Shown here: piece after piece, positions 9,850-19,021 of the stretch
Layout: every line of letters starts with the position of its first letter
Numbering within the stretch: position 1 is the first letter of the stretch
Source of the DNA: Chara braunii
Taxonomy: Eukaryota; Streptophyta; Charophyceae; Charales; Characeae
DNA length: 24,318 nt
Assembly (NCBI GenBank): GCA_003427395.1
Contig: BFEA01000884.1
Span: 275,046-299,363, forward strand
Direction: 5' to 3'
Notes under the pieces: generated by a model
The model's database searches: none
Seen by the model: only the letters and a program-made list of their open reading frames with translations
Told to the model about the DNA's origin: nothing
Translations under genes and position numbers: made by a program

Positions 9850-9952
9850 CGTCGCAAACAGAATTGCCCGGTAAACCGTAAGCAGAGAGAGAGAAAAGGA
9901 CAACAAACGAGGGGTTGTGACAAACTATTTTGTCGGAGTTTCACCGACTCAT
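9850..9952. repeat. About 100-bp direct repeat, copy 1
   Basis: It begins CGTCGCAAACAGAATTGCCC, contains GAGAGAGA and GGACAACAAACGAGGGG, and ends GAGTTTCACCGACTCAT. It matches 10249-10352 with a few substitutions and sits directly after a TA microsatellite. The sequence between the copies (9953-10248) holds no recognisable gene. Confidence 0.85.
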
Positions 9953-10248
9953 TAGGAGGCTGAACCCTCAACCATCAGCAGAATCCCCTCACTGATTACA
10001 CTGTAAATGATAATCTACCTTAACCAACACCAGATGAAAAACTCTACAGACTGTCGGTCCACACCCCATCACAAGCCAGCAAAACATCCACGAAACAAAG
10101 AAAGGTCTGTCACAGCCAAAAAATACACTCCAGACACGCCGCTGGCACTAGAGGCACAGCATGGCCGCCTAGTAACGACCCCGACCACTGCCGCTTGACC
10201 TGACCGGAAAAAACCGTAGAAGGAAGCTAGCGAAGTCGTAGCATATAT

Positions 10249-10352
10249 CGTCACAAACAGAACTGCCCGGTAAACCGTAGGCAGAGAGAGAGAAGAGGAC
10301 AACAAACGAGGGGCTGTGATAAACTGTTTCCTTAGAGTTTCACCGACTCATA
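10249..10352. repeat. About 100-bp direct repeat, copy 2
   Basis: Second copy of 9850-9952, about 400 bases further on, in the same orientation. It is followed by a TATATGTATATCTATA stretch and then by the palindrome array of gene 2. The repeat may be a small non-autonomous element or the ends of one, but no target-site duplication was identified. Confidence 0.85.
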
Positions 10353-10389
10353 TATGTATATCTATAGGTACTCGTCCGTGCCGCTTCTA

Positions 10390-11225
10390 GAAGACCGAAT
10401 TAACTCGCAGTTTTTTTTCATCCATCCCAGCGAGGTCGGAACTGATCCGCAACTGCGAGTTAGTTCACAGTTTGCGACCCATACTGCTGGAGGAGTCACA
10501 ACTGCGAGTTAATTCGCATTTTCCCCAAGATAAGACGCCTGTTTCTTGAAAGTCAGTTCTTTATTTCCACAACTGCGAGTTAGTTCGCACTTTATGACCT
10601 TCAGTGTTGGAGGAGTTGTTGCCCTCCGTATCCAGAACTCGGAGTTAGTTCGCACTTGTAGATACCCATGTCGTACGTGTTTCAGGTTTTCATTTCGACA
10701 ACTCCGAGTTAGTTCGCACTTTCCCCAAGAGAAGTCGCCTTTGTCTTAAACGTGACTTTCTCGTTTCCAGAACTGCGAGTTGGAGGAGTTGTCATCTTTC
10801 CTCCGAACTCACACTGGCAGAGGAGTGTTGTCTTTCCTCTCCTTTACCGAATTATTGTGACTTCGTGTGTGTTTCGATCACCCATCTCGTACGTCGTTTT
10901 GTCTTGTCTCCAGAACTGCGAGTTGGTTCTCACTTGTCGATACCCATGTGGTACTTGTTGTAGAGGTTTTCATAACCAGAACTTCGAGTTAGTTCGCACT
11001 TTCGTGAAGATAAACCGCCTCTTTCTCGTTTATAGGACAGCGAGTTGGTTCGCACTCTTTCCGATGAGTTGTTATCATTCCTCCGAACTCACTCTGCCAG
11101 AGGAGTGTTGTCTTTCCTCTCATTTACCCAATTGTTGTGATTTCGTGTGCATTTCAAACACCCATCTCTTACGTCGTTTTGGTCCTCCATTTCGTCAACT
11201 CCAAGTTAGTTCGCACTTTGCTTCT
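10390..11225. repeat. Array of near-palindromes (GCGAGTTAGTTCGC type) upstream of gene 2
   Basis: About eleven sites of the form AACTGCGAGTTAGTTCGCAC occur near 10396, 10448, 10505, 10572, 10638, 10702, 10772, 10915, 10981, 11038 and 11200. Many are 55-71 bp apart. The arms GCGA/TCGC are exact in the best sites; the version near 10508 has TTAATT in the centre. A block of about 125 bp beginning near GAGGAGTTGTCATC is duplicated (about 10780-10900 and 11055-11185) between sites. Small open frames here contain only repeat sequence. The array ends about 100 bp before the start of gene 2. Promoter or binding-site function is inference. Confidence 0.8.
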
Positions 11226-11272
11226 GTACTCTTAGGAAAACCTCGTGGTTTTCCTCCCGGTCATCCGATTTG

Positions 11273-11330
11273 GTCTAGGGTTGGGCGTATTAGTCTAGGG
11301 TTGGGCGTATTAGTCTAGGGTTGGGCGTAA
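11273..11330. repeat. 20-bp repeat, three copies, abutting the gene 2 start
   Basis: The unit GTCTAGGGTTGGGCGTATTA starts at 11273 and 11293, with a third, slightly shortened copy from 11313 that runs into AAAATGG. The core CTAGGGTT resembles the plant telo-box (reverse complement AACCCTA). The position suggests a 5' untranslated or core-promoter repeat. Confidence 0.85.
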
Positions 11331-11331
11331 A

Positions 11332-12241
11332 ATGGCGTCCGCGAAGAACACATCTACAAGCGCGGGGGTGTCTGCCCCCGGGGAGGGAGGACCTCTTCAA
11401 CAATCTACTCCTCCGTATTTCCATACGAGAGATGCACAATGGTTTTTGGACTTCGTTGTTGAGGGGAACCGTGTCGGGCCAGCTATTTTCATGCGACCCA
11501 CTTGCTTTCCAGACGCCAAGGGAGCAGTCGACGTTCTTCCTCTCGATATTATCGTCTCGTTCGGGAAACAGACTGGAGGCTTGCTCAAGCTACGCACTAA
11601 CATCTTCTACGACCAATGCAGACTTCCTTACAAAGGTGTTAAGGGTGTGATAGTGTTGATCAAGAGTTTCGTGGGGTACGACTCGAACATGCTACTTTGC
11701 CGTCACTTCAAAGGGCTTTACGATGGCAACAGCAGGCGTCTTCCACCGCCAATGGAATATCTCGATCTCGCGCTAAAGGTGGCGAAAGACGTCCGGTTCT
11801 TCCGCGAGAACATGTTTTTCGGCTCTTGCCAGCCTATGAGGGGTCGTCCAGCTTGGCTCAAGAAACCCCTGTTACGCCAGTGGGGCACGGGAGTGTGATT
11901 CACGGCGCTGGGGGTCAGGGCAAGGGGCACGCTCGCAGCATTTAGATGGAGTTCGGCCCGGAGGCTCCTGGAAACACGTCTGGCTAGCATTCTCCATATG
12001 CAGGGACTTACCAGGTCGGTACTCCGAAAACCCTCAAGGTCGTCTGCCAGGGCGATACGTACTCGATTCGAGATGAAAAGAGAAGATAATCAGGCAGATC
12101 AGGGCAAGAGGTTGGAGGGAATGGGCCTCAAGGGCTGGGCATTGTGCGCGACGGCTCTGGAGGAGAGCCGACTTCTTCGGAGAAGAAGCGGGAGCGACAG
12201 AAGACGGTACGAGAAGAGGTGGCGGAAGAAACACGAGACGC
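11332..12241 (+). pseudogene. Gene 2, N-terminal part: unrecognised domain and low-complexity linker
   Basis: ATG 11332 lies in a favourable context (AAAATGG) right after the 20-bp repeats. The frame is open to 11898 and gives a globular-looking sequence: YFHTRDAQWFLDFVVEGNRVG, an IIVSFGKQTGGLLKLRTNIFY segment, VKGVIVLIKSFVGYDSN, and PPPMEYLDLALKVAKDVRFF. I do not recognise the family. Between about 11800 and 11870 coding character moves to another frame (SSLAQETPVTPVGHGSV, then a Gly/Gln/charged linker ending near EEVAEETRDA), which holds TAG 11943, TAG 11985 and TAA 12087. A further frame change between about 12200 and 12260 leads into the ParB-bearing part. I infer one original gene continuing to 19021. 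Confidence 0.6.
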
Positions 12242-15200
12242 ATGAAGAGGATGAAAGGACACTCGGAGCCGATGATTGGCGGGGATGAAGGTAACGTCGG
12301 AGAACGTGCCTCGGGAGAAATGACGCCAGGGATGCGTGGCGGACAAGAACAAGGAGTGAAAAAGAGGCAGTCGAAGGAAGAGGGTGCAACAACAACTAAG
12401 AAAGCAAGGAGGCCCGGCGGTATGACCATCCGCGAAGGACAAGCTATGGGTGAAGGAGATTCGGCTCGTCTAGGCATTGCCGCCGCGAGAGAACCTTCAG
12501 AGAAATCCAAAAGGAAACTGGCAGCTAAAGAAGGCGATGGCCAGAAGAAACCTCGGAGGAGGAAGACTGTTGAGGGGACGACTGGTGGCGAAAGGGCGGT
12601 CGGCAGGCAGTACGACGAAGCGGCAGCGTTTTGGCTCGAATACGAGCGGAACGATGACGGTGAGATCATGGAGAATGAGCTCCCCATTCAACTGCTCATC
12701 GACCCCAGGAGGGTCTGCGACATCCCGCCGTGGGAAAGATATTACAATCACCGCAGTCTCACTCTCGATGGTGTGGAGGACATCAAGGGTGCGATGGTGA
12801 GGCAGTTCCACGAGGAAAAGGGGAAGATCTGGACGAAAAACTCTTTGGTTCTGGCTCCCATCTATAAGCCAGTGACGCATAAACCGGAGAGAGCTGAGAG
12901 GGTTCACAAGGATGTCTTCAAGCCAGAGGACAAGGACAAGTACTTCTATTACCCTGTTAACGGACAACACACCGTGGCTGCTGTGAAGGAGTTGGCCGAT
13001 AAGGCGATATCCGAATTGTGGAAGATGCACTCGTGGCCGGCGAGAGTCGTGTGGTTCTCCGACGAAGACTTTGAGGGGTATTTGCAGGTCAGTCTGACGG
13101 AGAACACAAGACACAAGATGTTTGAGCAGCGTGCACAGAAGGCTGCTTTCGAGGAAATGCAGAAGGTATGGGAAAATCAAGGAAGGCCGGTGGCCATTCA
13201 AGGGAACATTTCCGGTAAGGAGGCCGAAAAATAAGCGTTTTTCGAATTTCAAAAACTGCTTTTGGGAAAGAGTCCGAATGGGGATCACTGGACGATGGCA
13301 CGTAAAGCGACAACGCTCGTCGACAAGGAACACGTTGCTGCCATTGGCAATGCATTGAGGCAATGGATGCCGCTCGTGACGACCGGTGATGACGTTTTCC
13401 GCAAAGGCATGGAGTTCTACGACAAATGGGCCGAGAGAAAGTTGTTGGGAGGAGACGGGAAGACGCCCTTGTCGAAGGCCGGCAAATACATGCCAGACAA
13501 ATCTCCGGGTTTTCAAGCGATTCTGGAAACGGGCTCCAAAGGAGCGGCTGGTGAAACGAAGATGGGGTGGCTGGTCCAGGTCCCGCCGCCTCCGACCAAA
13601 AAGAAAACACAAGCGGACGGCAAGTTCGTCGTCGTCATGAAAGAGCTAGACATGTTTTATTGGCAGTGTGTCGCTAACATGACCGATGTCGAAAAACTGT
13701 CGATCCTCGACGACATTCTCGCGCTGAAGGGAGTGTTTGTGCAATCGGCGAGCGGGAATCTGAAACTTCAACAAAAGCCTTGAATTAAAGACATGGTCGC
13801 GATGAGGAAAGTTGACTGCATGATGCTCCGCATGTTTCACTACATCCTGTTCCTTGAATCGGAGGAGGACGCAGAGGTTTGGCGCTGCGAGAGCCCTTTT
13901 TTTCGGACCGAGGGGTAGCTTCTGGCGGAGTTCGGGCCGCAGGGCCTCACGACGCAGGTGTGGGTCGAACTGCGGAAGCATTTCCAAGGCGCGGTGGAGT
14001 ACGTGAACACTTGCAAACGTACTTTTTCGTACGGGAAGGAGTCCCTCGACGAAACAAAGAGAATGTACGATGATGACAGGTTCCCTAAATCTTTCGAGAA
14101 GTCTGTCCGTTCCATCTTGCGACGAACGGAGGAAGAAGTCCAAGACACGATCAAGGTCAGCGGGGATGTGAGGCACATCAAATGGCACAAGCTCAACCGG
14201 GTGACCAGCCTTATTCCTTTCGGTTGTCCACCTTCCCGAGCTCACAGTCGTCTCACTGAGATCCGCGAGATTGTGCGACATCACGTATGCAACTTGTACG
14301 TCCTCGATTTGTTTGATCCCACACTCCTCTCAGACTGGCATGAAGATGATTTCGCGTCCTTGCAAGGCGTTCTCCAAACCCTGTCGCCAAGGCACTGGGC
14401 ACTTGTCGGCTTCTTCCCTTCTCGTTGGGAGCTCTGTTTGTTGAAAGGCATGACCAATCTTAGCGTTCATCACGTTAGGACAGGGAAGTGGGTGCGCCAT
14501 GCACAAAGGAAGGCCATTGTTCGGGAATGCAACATGCTGGTCGAGGAGTATGATCGTCTGTACGTGATTTGCAATGGCGAGAACCTGGCAGACAACACGG
14601 TCGCAGTCTTCCCAGCCAGTAGTCCATCGAAGCCTCCCCGTGCCAATGCTCCAAGCCCGGCCAAACCCACGGCGGCGGCCCGCTCGAAAGCTGCGTGTTC
14701 ATCCTACCCGTCAGGACAGGCTGTGGCCTGTTTCGACGTGGCAGATGAGGACAAGTTCCCTTGTAGTCAGTGGGAGGACGACGGCATGACAAGTGTTCGA
14801 GGAGCTACTTACAGAAACAAGGAGCGCAACCCAACTCATTTAATTGGTCTGCTCGAGAACTTTTGCAGAGTTGGGCAAACTGTTTTTTTCTTCGGGAAGG
14901 CGGACACGTCTGTAGTGTGGGAGCTCCTCCGCAGCGGTCGGAACGTCGTTGCGTTAGAGGACACGGCGAACATGATCGATTACCTTTGCGAGTTTGTTAA
15001 GACACGTGTGGGGGACCCTCGCCACCAATGCTCTTTTGTCCAGACCACCGGCGAACGGAACTGGGATCCCAAACGTGATATGTATTGGAAATTGTCGGAG
15101 AAGAAAAGGACAGAGGTTTGGGAGTTCCTTTTCCAGCAAGGACCGCCTGCTCATACCGATCCGGAATACAACCGACGGATAAACCTGGTGTTCGGTGTGC

Positions 15201-16075
15201 TGAATGGTTACCACAATGCGCCCAGGGAGTTTGTCTCAAATTTCCTCAAAAGGCTGGAGCACGTATTCTTTTTGATGGCCGAACCGCTGACCCTCGAAAA
15301 CTACAAGGCGCAGTTCAACGAGGAGGACCCTTTCGATGCTGAGGACATGGAGGAGATGAGCGACTCTGAAACCTTCGATTTCGAGTCCATGCACTTCCCT
15401 GGGCGGTTGCACAGGTTGGTGATGAAGGGGAAGGTGTTCCTCGGAGATATAGCACGTCCCCTGCCGGTTTGAAGCGTGTGTTTGAGCGCGAAACAGTCGA
15501 GGAAGGACTATGATTACGAACCTGGTGACAAGCTCCCTAGGGACCATGATACCTGGGAGAATGGCAGGCTCTTCTTCTACAGGAAGCATCACCGGTTCAC
15601 GCCGGAGGATGTCTGGGGCCACAACGTCGTCTGGCACCCCAGGAAATTCCAACCTGCTGTAAAGACTAGAAAGTGGGTCATGGCAATGAAGGAAGCCGAT
15701 GGCGAGTGGAGTGGCATGAACAGACTGGGAGCGGGTCCATTTAAGAAAAGGGCGAGAGAAGCTCTGGTAGAGCATTTGAGGGTTATGAACCCCGACAGTA
15801 GCCTGTCGGTCGTCAATGCGTATGCAGGCCAAAAGCTAGATGAGTTGTACGCCAACAAAATGTTGGAGTTTCGAGCGTCTTTCTATGCACTGGAGACGGC
15901 ACCGTCCCGTGGCATTGACTGGCGCATGCTGCAACCTTCGTCGGGTGGTCAGCATCCGGGAGGCGGTGGAGGAGGAGACGAAGGATACGGTGGACGTGAC
16001 AGAGGAGACGACTTGAGATCTCATGGAGGAGGTGAGGGAGGAGACGACTCACGATCTGCCGAAAAGGGGTCAGAT

Positions 16076-16192
16076 CGGGAAGGGGTCGGGGGGAAAGGGG
16101 TCGGGTGGAAAGGGTCGGGTGGAAAGGGGTCGGGTGGAAGGGGGTCGGGCGGGAAGGGGTCGGGCGGAAAGGGGTCGGGCGGAAAGCGTAGA
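16076..16192 (+). repeat. 15-bp G-rich coding minisatellite (GGKGS repeats)
   Basis: A GGAAAGGGGTCGGGT-type unit repeats about seven times in frame and encodes Gly-Lys-Gly-Ser-Gly tandem repeats within gene 2. This is probably a disordered linker. The G runs also have G-quadruplex potential on the + strand. Confidence 0.85.
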
Positions 16193-16561
16193 GCGTCCGG
16201 GAGTCGCGACTCTAGGGAAACTGATAGCCACTGCGTAGGGAGTCGAGATTCTGACATGCGAGACGAGGCCGCCCTGAAGTCTTATCAACTACGCGTAGAT
16301 TCTCACTTGTCTGCGAGGACTTTGTTTCCCGATGTCGAGGAGAGTCCGTCCCACCGTGCGCAGCCGACGTCTCCTGTGCACAACACCTTGCTTTTGCCCC
16401 TCTTGGAAGAGGGCAAACGTCTGCAGCATACGACAGCATCTCCTGAGCGGCAAAACCATTCCTTGGCAGGAACTGCGTCTTCGCTTTGCCTGGAGGCCGG
16501 GATGCCTGCATTGCGAAGGAGCGAAAGTACGACCGTCAGCTCCCTCAGCTCTGGCGACCTC

Positions 16562-16693
16562 CGCAAACTTCGAATAGATTTGGAGTTTCCGACGTTGCCC
16601 TGCGGGCCTTCCGCCAGCAGTGCTCACCGCAAAGTCCGAATACATTCGAAGTTACTAACGTCGCCCTGCAGGCCTTCCACCGGCAGTGCTCCT
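16562..16693 (+). repeat. 66-bp in-frame coding repeat, two copies
   Basis: Units start at 16562 and 16628. Each begins CGCAAA and ends in a GCAGTGCTC segment, giving a 22-residue protein repeat (RKLRIDLEFPTLPCGPSASS-type). The period is an exact multiple of three, which supports protein-level selection or duplication while coding. Confidence 0.75.
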
Positions 16694-16774
16694 CACACTA
16701 CAGTTCCGCGGGGCCAAGAAAATGTGAGGTCCAACCCCCCACATCTTCAGTTGGGCACAGTGTTCCCCTTCTGA

Positions 16775-17712
16775 CCGCCGTTCTCATATGTTGAGACTCA
16801 AGACTGGCAGTCGTGCAAAGTGCTGGAGGGGCCCGCTGAAGGAGTGTTGGAGACCGGGCATAGCGAGTATGAACGTCATGCTTCGAGGGGTGTATACGTC
16901 GACTCTGAGACCAAGAGCACAACAACTCCTGGGGAAGAGGAGCTCTGACCGGGAGTGCATGCTGTACAGCGGGAAAGAGGAGACTCAACACTGGCAGTCT
17001 CGCGGAGTGTTAGAGACCGGGGCTAGCGAGAATGAATGTCAAGCCTTGGAGGGTGCGTCCGTCGACTCGGAGAGCAAGAGTACATCAGCTCCGGGCGAAG
17101 AGGAGCTCTCACAAGAAGCACATGCGCTGCAGCGGGAAGAGGAGACTCAATACTGGCCGGCTCCCGAAGTGTTGAAGGGGCTCGACGCAGGAGTGCTGGT
17201 GACCGGGACGTCCGAAGAGGTTCTGCACAATCGGTCGGTTGTGGCAACGACGCAAGACGGTGACGTTAAGGGAGGTCAATGGACGTTTGAGGAAGGCAAT
17301 GACCGTGGGGAGGAAGGACGTTCGTGAACATTCGTGGAAGCTCGGCTTCTTGGCGATGAGGAAGGCGAAGAAGAACCCCTGGTGGAAGCTCGAGTTCATA
17401 ACGATGAGAAAGGTGAAGAACCCGTGGTGGAAGGCGGTGAGGTGGAGGTCGGCATCCAGATGGATCCAGAGCGGAAAGATCATGATTCTCCGTCCACCCG
17501 TTGCGGTAAAGAAGAAGGTGATCGAGCGTCTGTCCTCAGTACCGGTCGGGAAATGGTACTTCACGAAGCCATCGAGTTGGGTAGCGACTCAGCTGCCACC
17601 GAGCTGGTTAACGACTCAGTCATGGCCGAGGTGCAGAACGTCGAATCCTCCGTCGACGTTGGCACAGTGGCGCAACAGGAGGGCGATTTACCTCGAAGGA
17701 CTCCCGAGCACG
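16775..17712 (+). pseudogene. Gene 2, acidic repeat region before the intron
   Basis: After TGA 16772 the same frame continues (YVETQDWQSCKVLEG, VDSETKSTTTPGEEEL), passes TGA 16946, and then shifts by one base at the A3 run 16974-16976. The next frame runs to the splice donor, interrupted only by TGA 17325. Three tandem units begin at GAGACTCAA (16793, 16980, 17142). Copy 3 has GAA where copy 2 has GAAA, and this single A fully explains the shift. The protein is acidic (EEEPLVEARVH, EEPVVEGGEVEV), looks disordered, and matches no family I know. It joins the protease exon through the intron at 17713-17855. Confidence 0.6.
16793..17220 (+). repeat. Degenerate coding tandem repeat, units of 187 and 162 bp
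   Basis: Unit starts at 16793, 16980 and 17142 (the last partial) share GAGACTCAA-ACTGG, a GTGTTGGAG-like segment, GTCGACTC-GAGA, and GAAGAGGAGCTCT. In the correct frame they encode ETQxW...VLE...VDSExKST...GEEEL. The comparison reveals the extra A at 16974-16976. Confidence 0.8.
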
Positions 17713-17855
17713 GTAAGATTTGTGAAGAGTAGCACTCGCATATCTGTCACTATTCAACTCTGTGTTCATCCAAATTCATGTGATGGGCTCATGTAGCTAT
17801 TACCACTTGTTAAAAAAAAATTTGTGGGTTGTGGGTTGTTTTCTATGTTTTACAG
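17713..17855 (+). other. Spliceosomal intron (GT-AG), 143 bp, phase 1
   Basis: The donor CACG|GTAAGAT has GT at 17713-17714. The acceptor TTTCTATGTTTTACAG|GTGTG ends at 17855 after a T-rich tract. The intron contains stops in the incoming frame (TAG at 17730). Splicing joins G|GT as Gly and carries the acidic frame into the frame reading VRLSMSLPMKPSKAM. The sites, tract and frame agreement all fit. Confidence 0.7.
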
Positions 17856-19021
17856 GTGTGAGGTTGTCAATGTCCCTGCCCATGAAGCCTTCAAAAGCCA
17901 TGCGCNGGAAATGTTTTTCAGGGAGGTCGTTGGCCGCTTTACCGAAGAAGTCGTCGTCAAGTGTAGGGTTGCTTAAAAGGATCCAGATGCCTCATCTTTC
18001 CCAAAGAGTTGTCAGAGTTTTGAAGGCTTGTGGAATAGATAAGGAGGAAGCTTTGCAGAAACATGTGGTTGCGTCTATTGAAAGCGTTACTGCTTTGTCT
18101 GATGGATCCGATGACGATGCCAAACGGGTGTCTCCAAAGACCCATATCCTAAGTACATCGCCAAGGACACATTCAACAGTCGGGGATATAACTTTCCCGA
18201 AAAAAGGGCACACACTTCTTAGCCAATTCGCCTCGGTGATTTTGGTCGCTCCTCGCACTTGTTCGTGGGTGTTTGTGGAGCTGGGGCTACATCATCTTTT
18301 TGCGTGTCCTTGCCTACTGAGGAGCTTAGCGCTACAGAGTTGAGAATGTTGCAGGACGTTTGCGGGGATTTCAACAACTGCCACGAGGTGATTTCCTCGA
18401 TTCGCAAAGGGGCCAGTTCTACTCTGTTGAGCAGAAAAAATCTTCGGACTCTTGTCCAGGGGGGGATGGCTTTCCAAAGAGGTGGTGGAGTCGTACTTGG
18501 CCTTGCTTGGCAACGCTACATTGTCTGGGTGTCCCTCTGTTTACATTTTCAGTCCGTTTTTCTATACCAAGCTCGTCGGTGGCGGATGTTCACATGACAG
18601 GGTTGCGACATGGACAAAAAATGTGAATATTTTCTCGTACGACATGTTATTGATTCCTGTTCATAAAAATTGAGTGCATTGGACCCTGTTATGTATCCGC
18701 GAAGGACGCCTGGAGTACTACAACTCCCTCCTGCAAGACGATGGCGATTTTTCTTCCGATGTGCTTGCGAACTTCACGAAATACCTCCGTAACGAAGCAG
18801 TTAGTCAATATGGTCAAAACGCGAAACTGGATCTCCTAGCGTCTGAGGTGGTTGTTCATGGTGTCCCTCAACAGTCGGACGGGTCGAGCTGCGGTGTTTT
18901 CATGCTCGCCTTCGCTTCTTTTCTTGCACGCGGCCATCTGCCACCATTTCTAATAGCCCAAAACGACATTCCAAACATCAGGCTGAGGATTGCAATTGAG
19001 ATACTCCAAGGCTCAAAATAA
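17856..19021 (+). pseudogene. Gene 2, 3' exon: C48 (Ulp1/SENP-like) cysteine protease domain
   Basis: The exon starts in the frame VRLSMSLPMKPSKAM, with an N at 17906. Coding moves frame between about 18190 and 18260 (giving TEELSATELRMLQDVC), and again at the G7 run 18459-18465. If that run had six Gs the reading would be QGGWLSKEVVESYLALLG, matching the GxWLxDxxIxxYL entry of Ulp1 proteases. Then follow FSPFFYTKL, YDMLLIPVHKN, a TGA at 18671, and VHWTLLCI with the catalytic His (codon 18677). YYNSL has Asn (18722) where Asp is usual. PQQSDGSSCGVF has Gln (18872) and Cys (18890) at the spacing found in Ulp1. The stop is TAA 19019. C48 enzymes remove SUMO or related modifiers and occur in many plant transposons. 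Here the domain is fused to a ParB/methyltransferase-like protein, which is unusual. Confidence 0.8.

Larger units (their letters stand above)
12242..16774 (+). pseudogene. Gene 2, core: ParB-like domain + methyltransferase-like domain lacking catalytic motifs
   Basis: One frame runs from 12242 with stops at TAA 13232, TGA 13781, TAG 13916 and TGA 15470, and reaches TGA 16772; the protein stays coherent across each. After a basic linker comes a ParB-like domain with VNGQHTVAAVKEL (Asn codon at 12959) and a TENTRHKMFEQRAQKAAFEE helix. A region of unknown type follows (13240-14160). A methyltransferase-like domain then parallels gene 1. The motif IV position reads VLDLFDPT (Asp codon at 14306) instead of FDFPYG. 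The motif I position reads TVFFFGKADTS (14882-14911) instead of VLDGFSGSGTG, followed by RSGRNVVALED, equivalent to VVELD. Loss of the FxGxG and PPY residues makes catalysis unlikely. The C-terminal part holds GMNRLGAGPFKKRAREALVE and low-complexity Gly/Ser/Lys. It may be a structural partner of the gene 1 enzyme. Confidence 0.75.

Noticed and set aside
9624-9971. Open frames through the CA/TA microsatellite
   Set aside because: The products are Thr-His and Ile-Tyr alternations produced by the dinucleotide repeat.
12497-13612. A 371-codon open frame on the minus strand
   Set aside because: It lies antisense to the gene 2 ParB region. The plus strand carries the recognisable ParB-like motifs and continuity, while the minus product matches nothing I know.
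6656-19021. Alternative genetic code or programmed stop read-through to explain the in-frame stops
   Set aside because: TAA, TAG and TGA all interrupt the frames and true ends use stops as well, and frameshifts coexist. Decay or sequence error is simpler.
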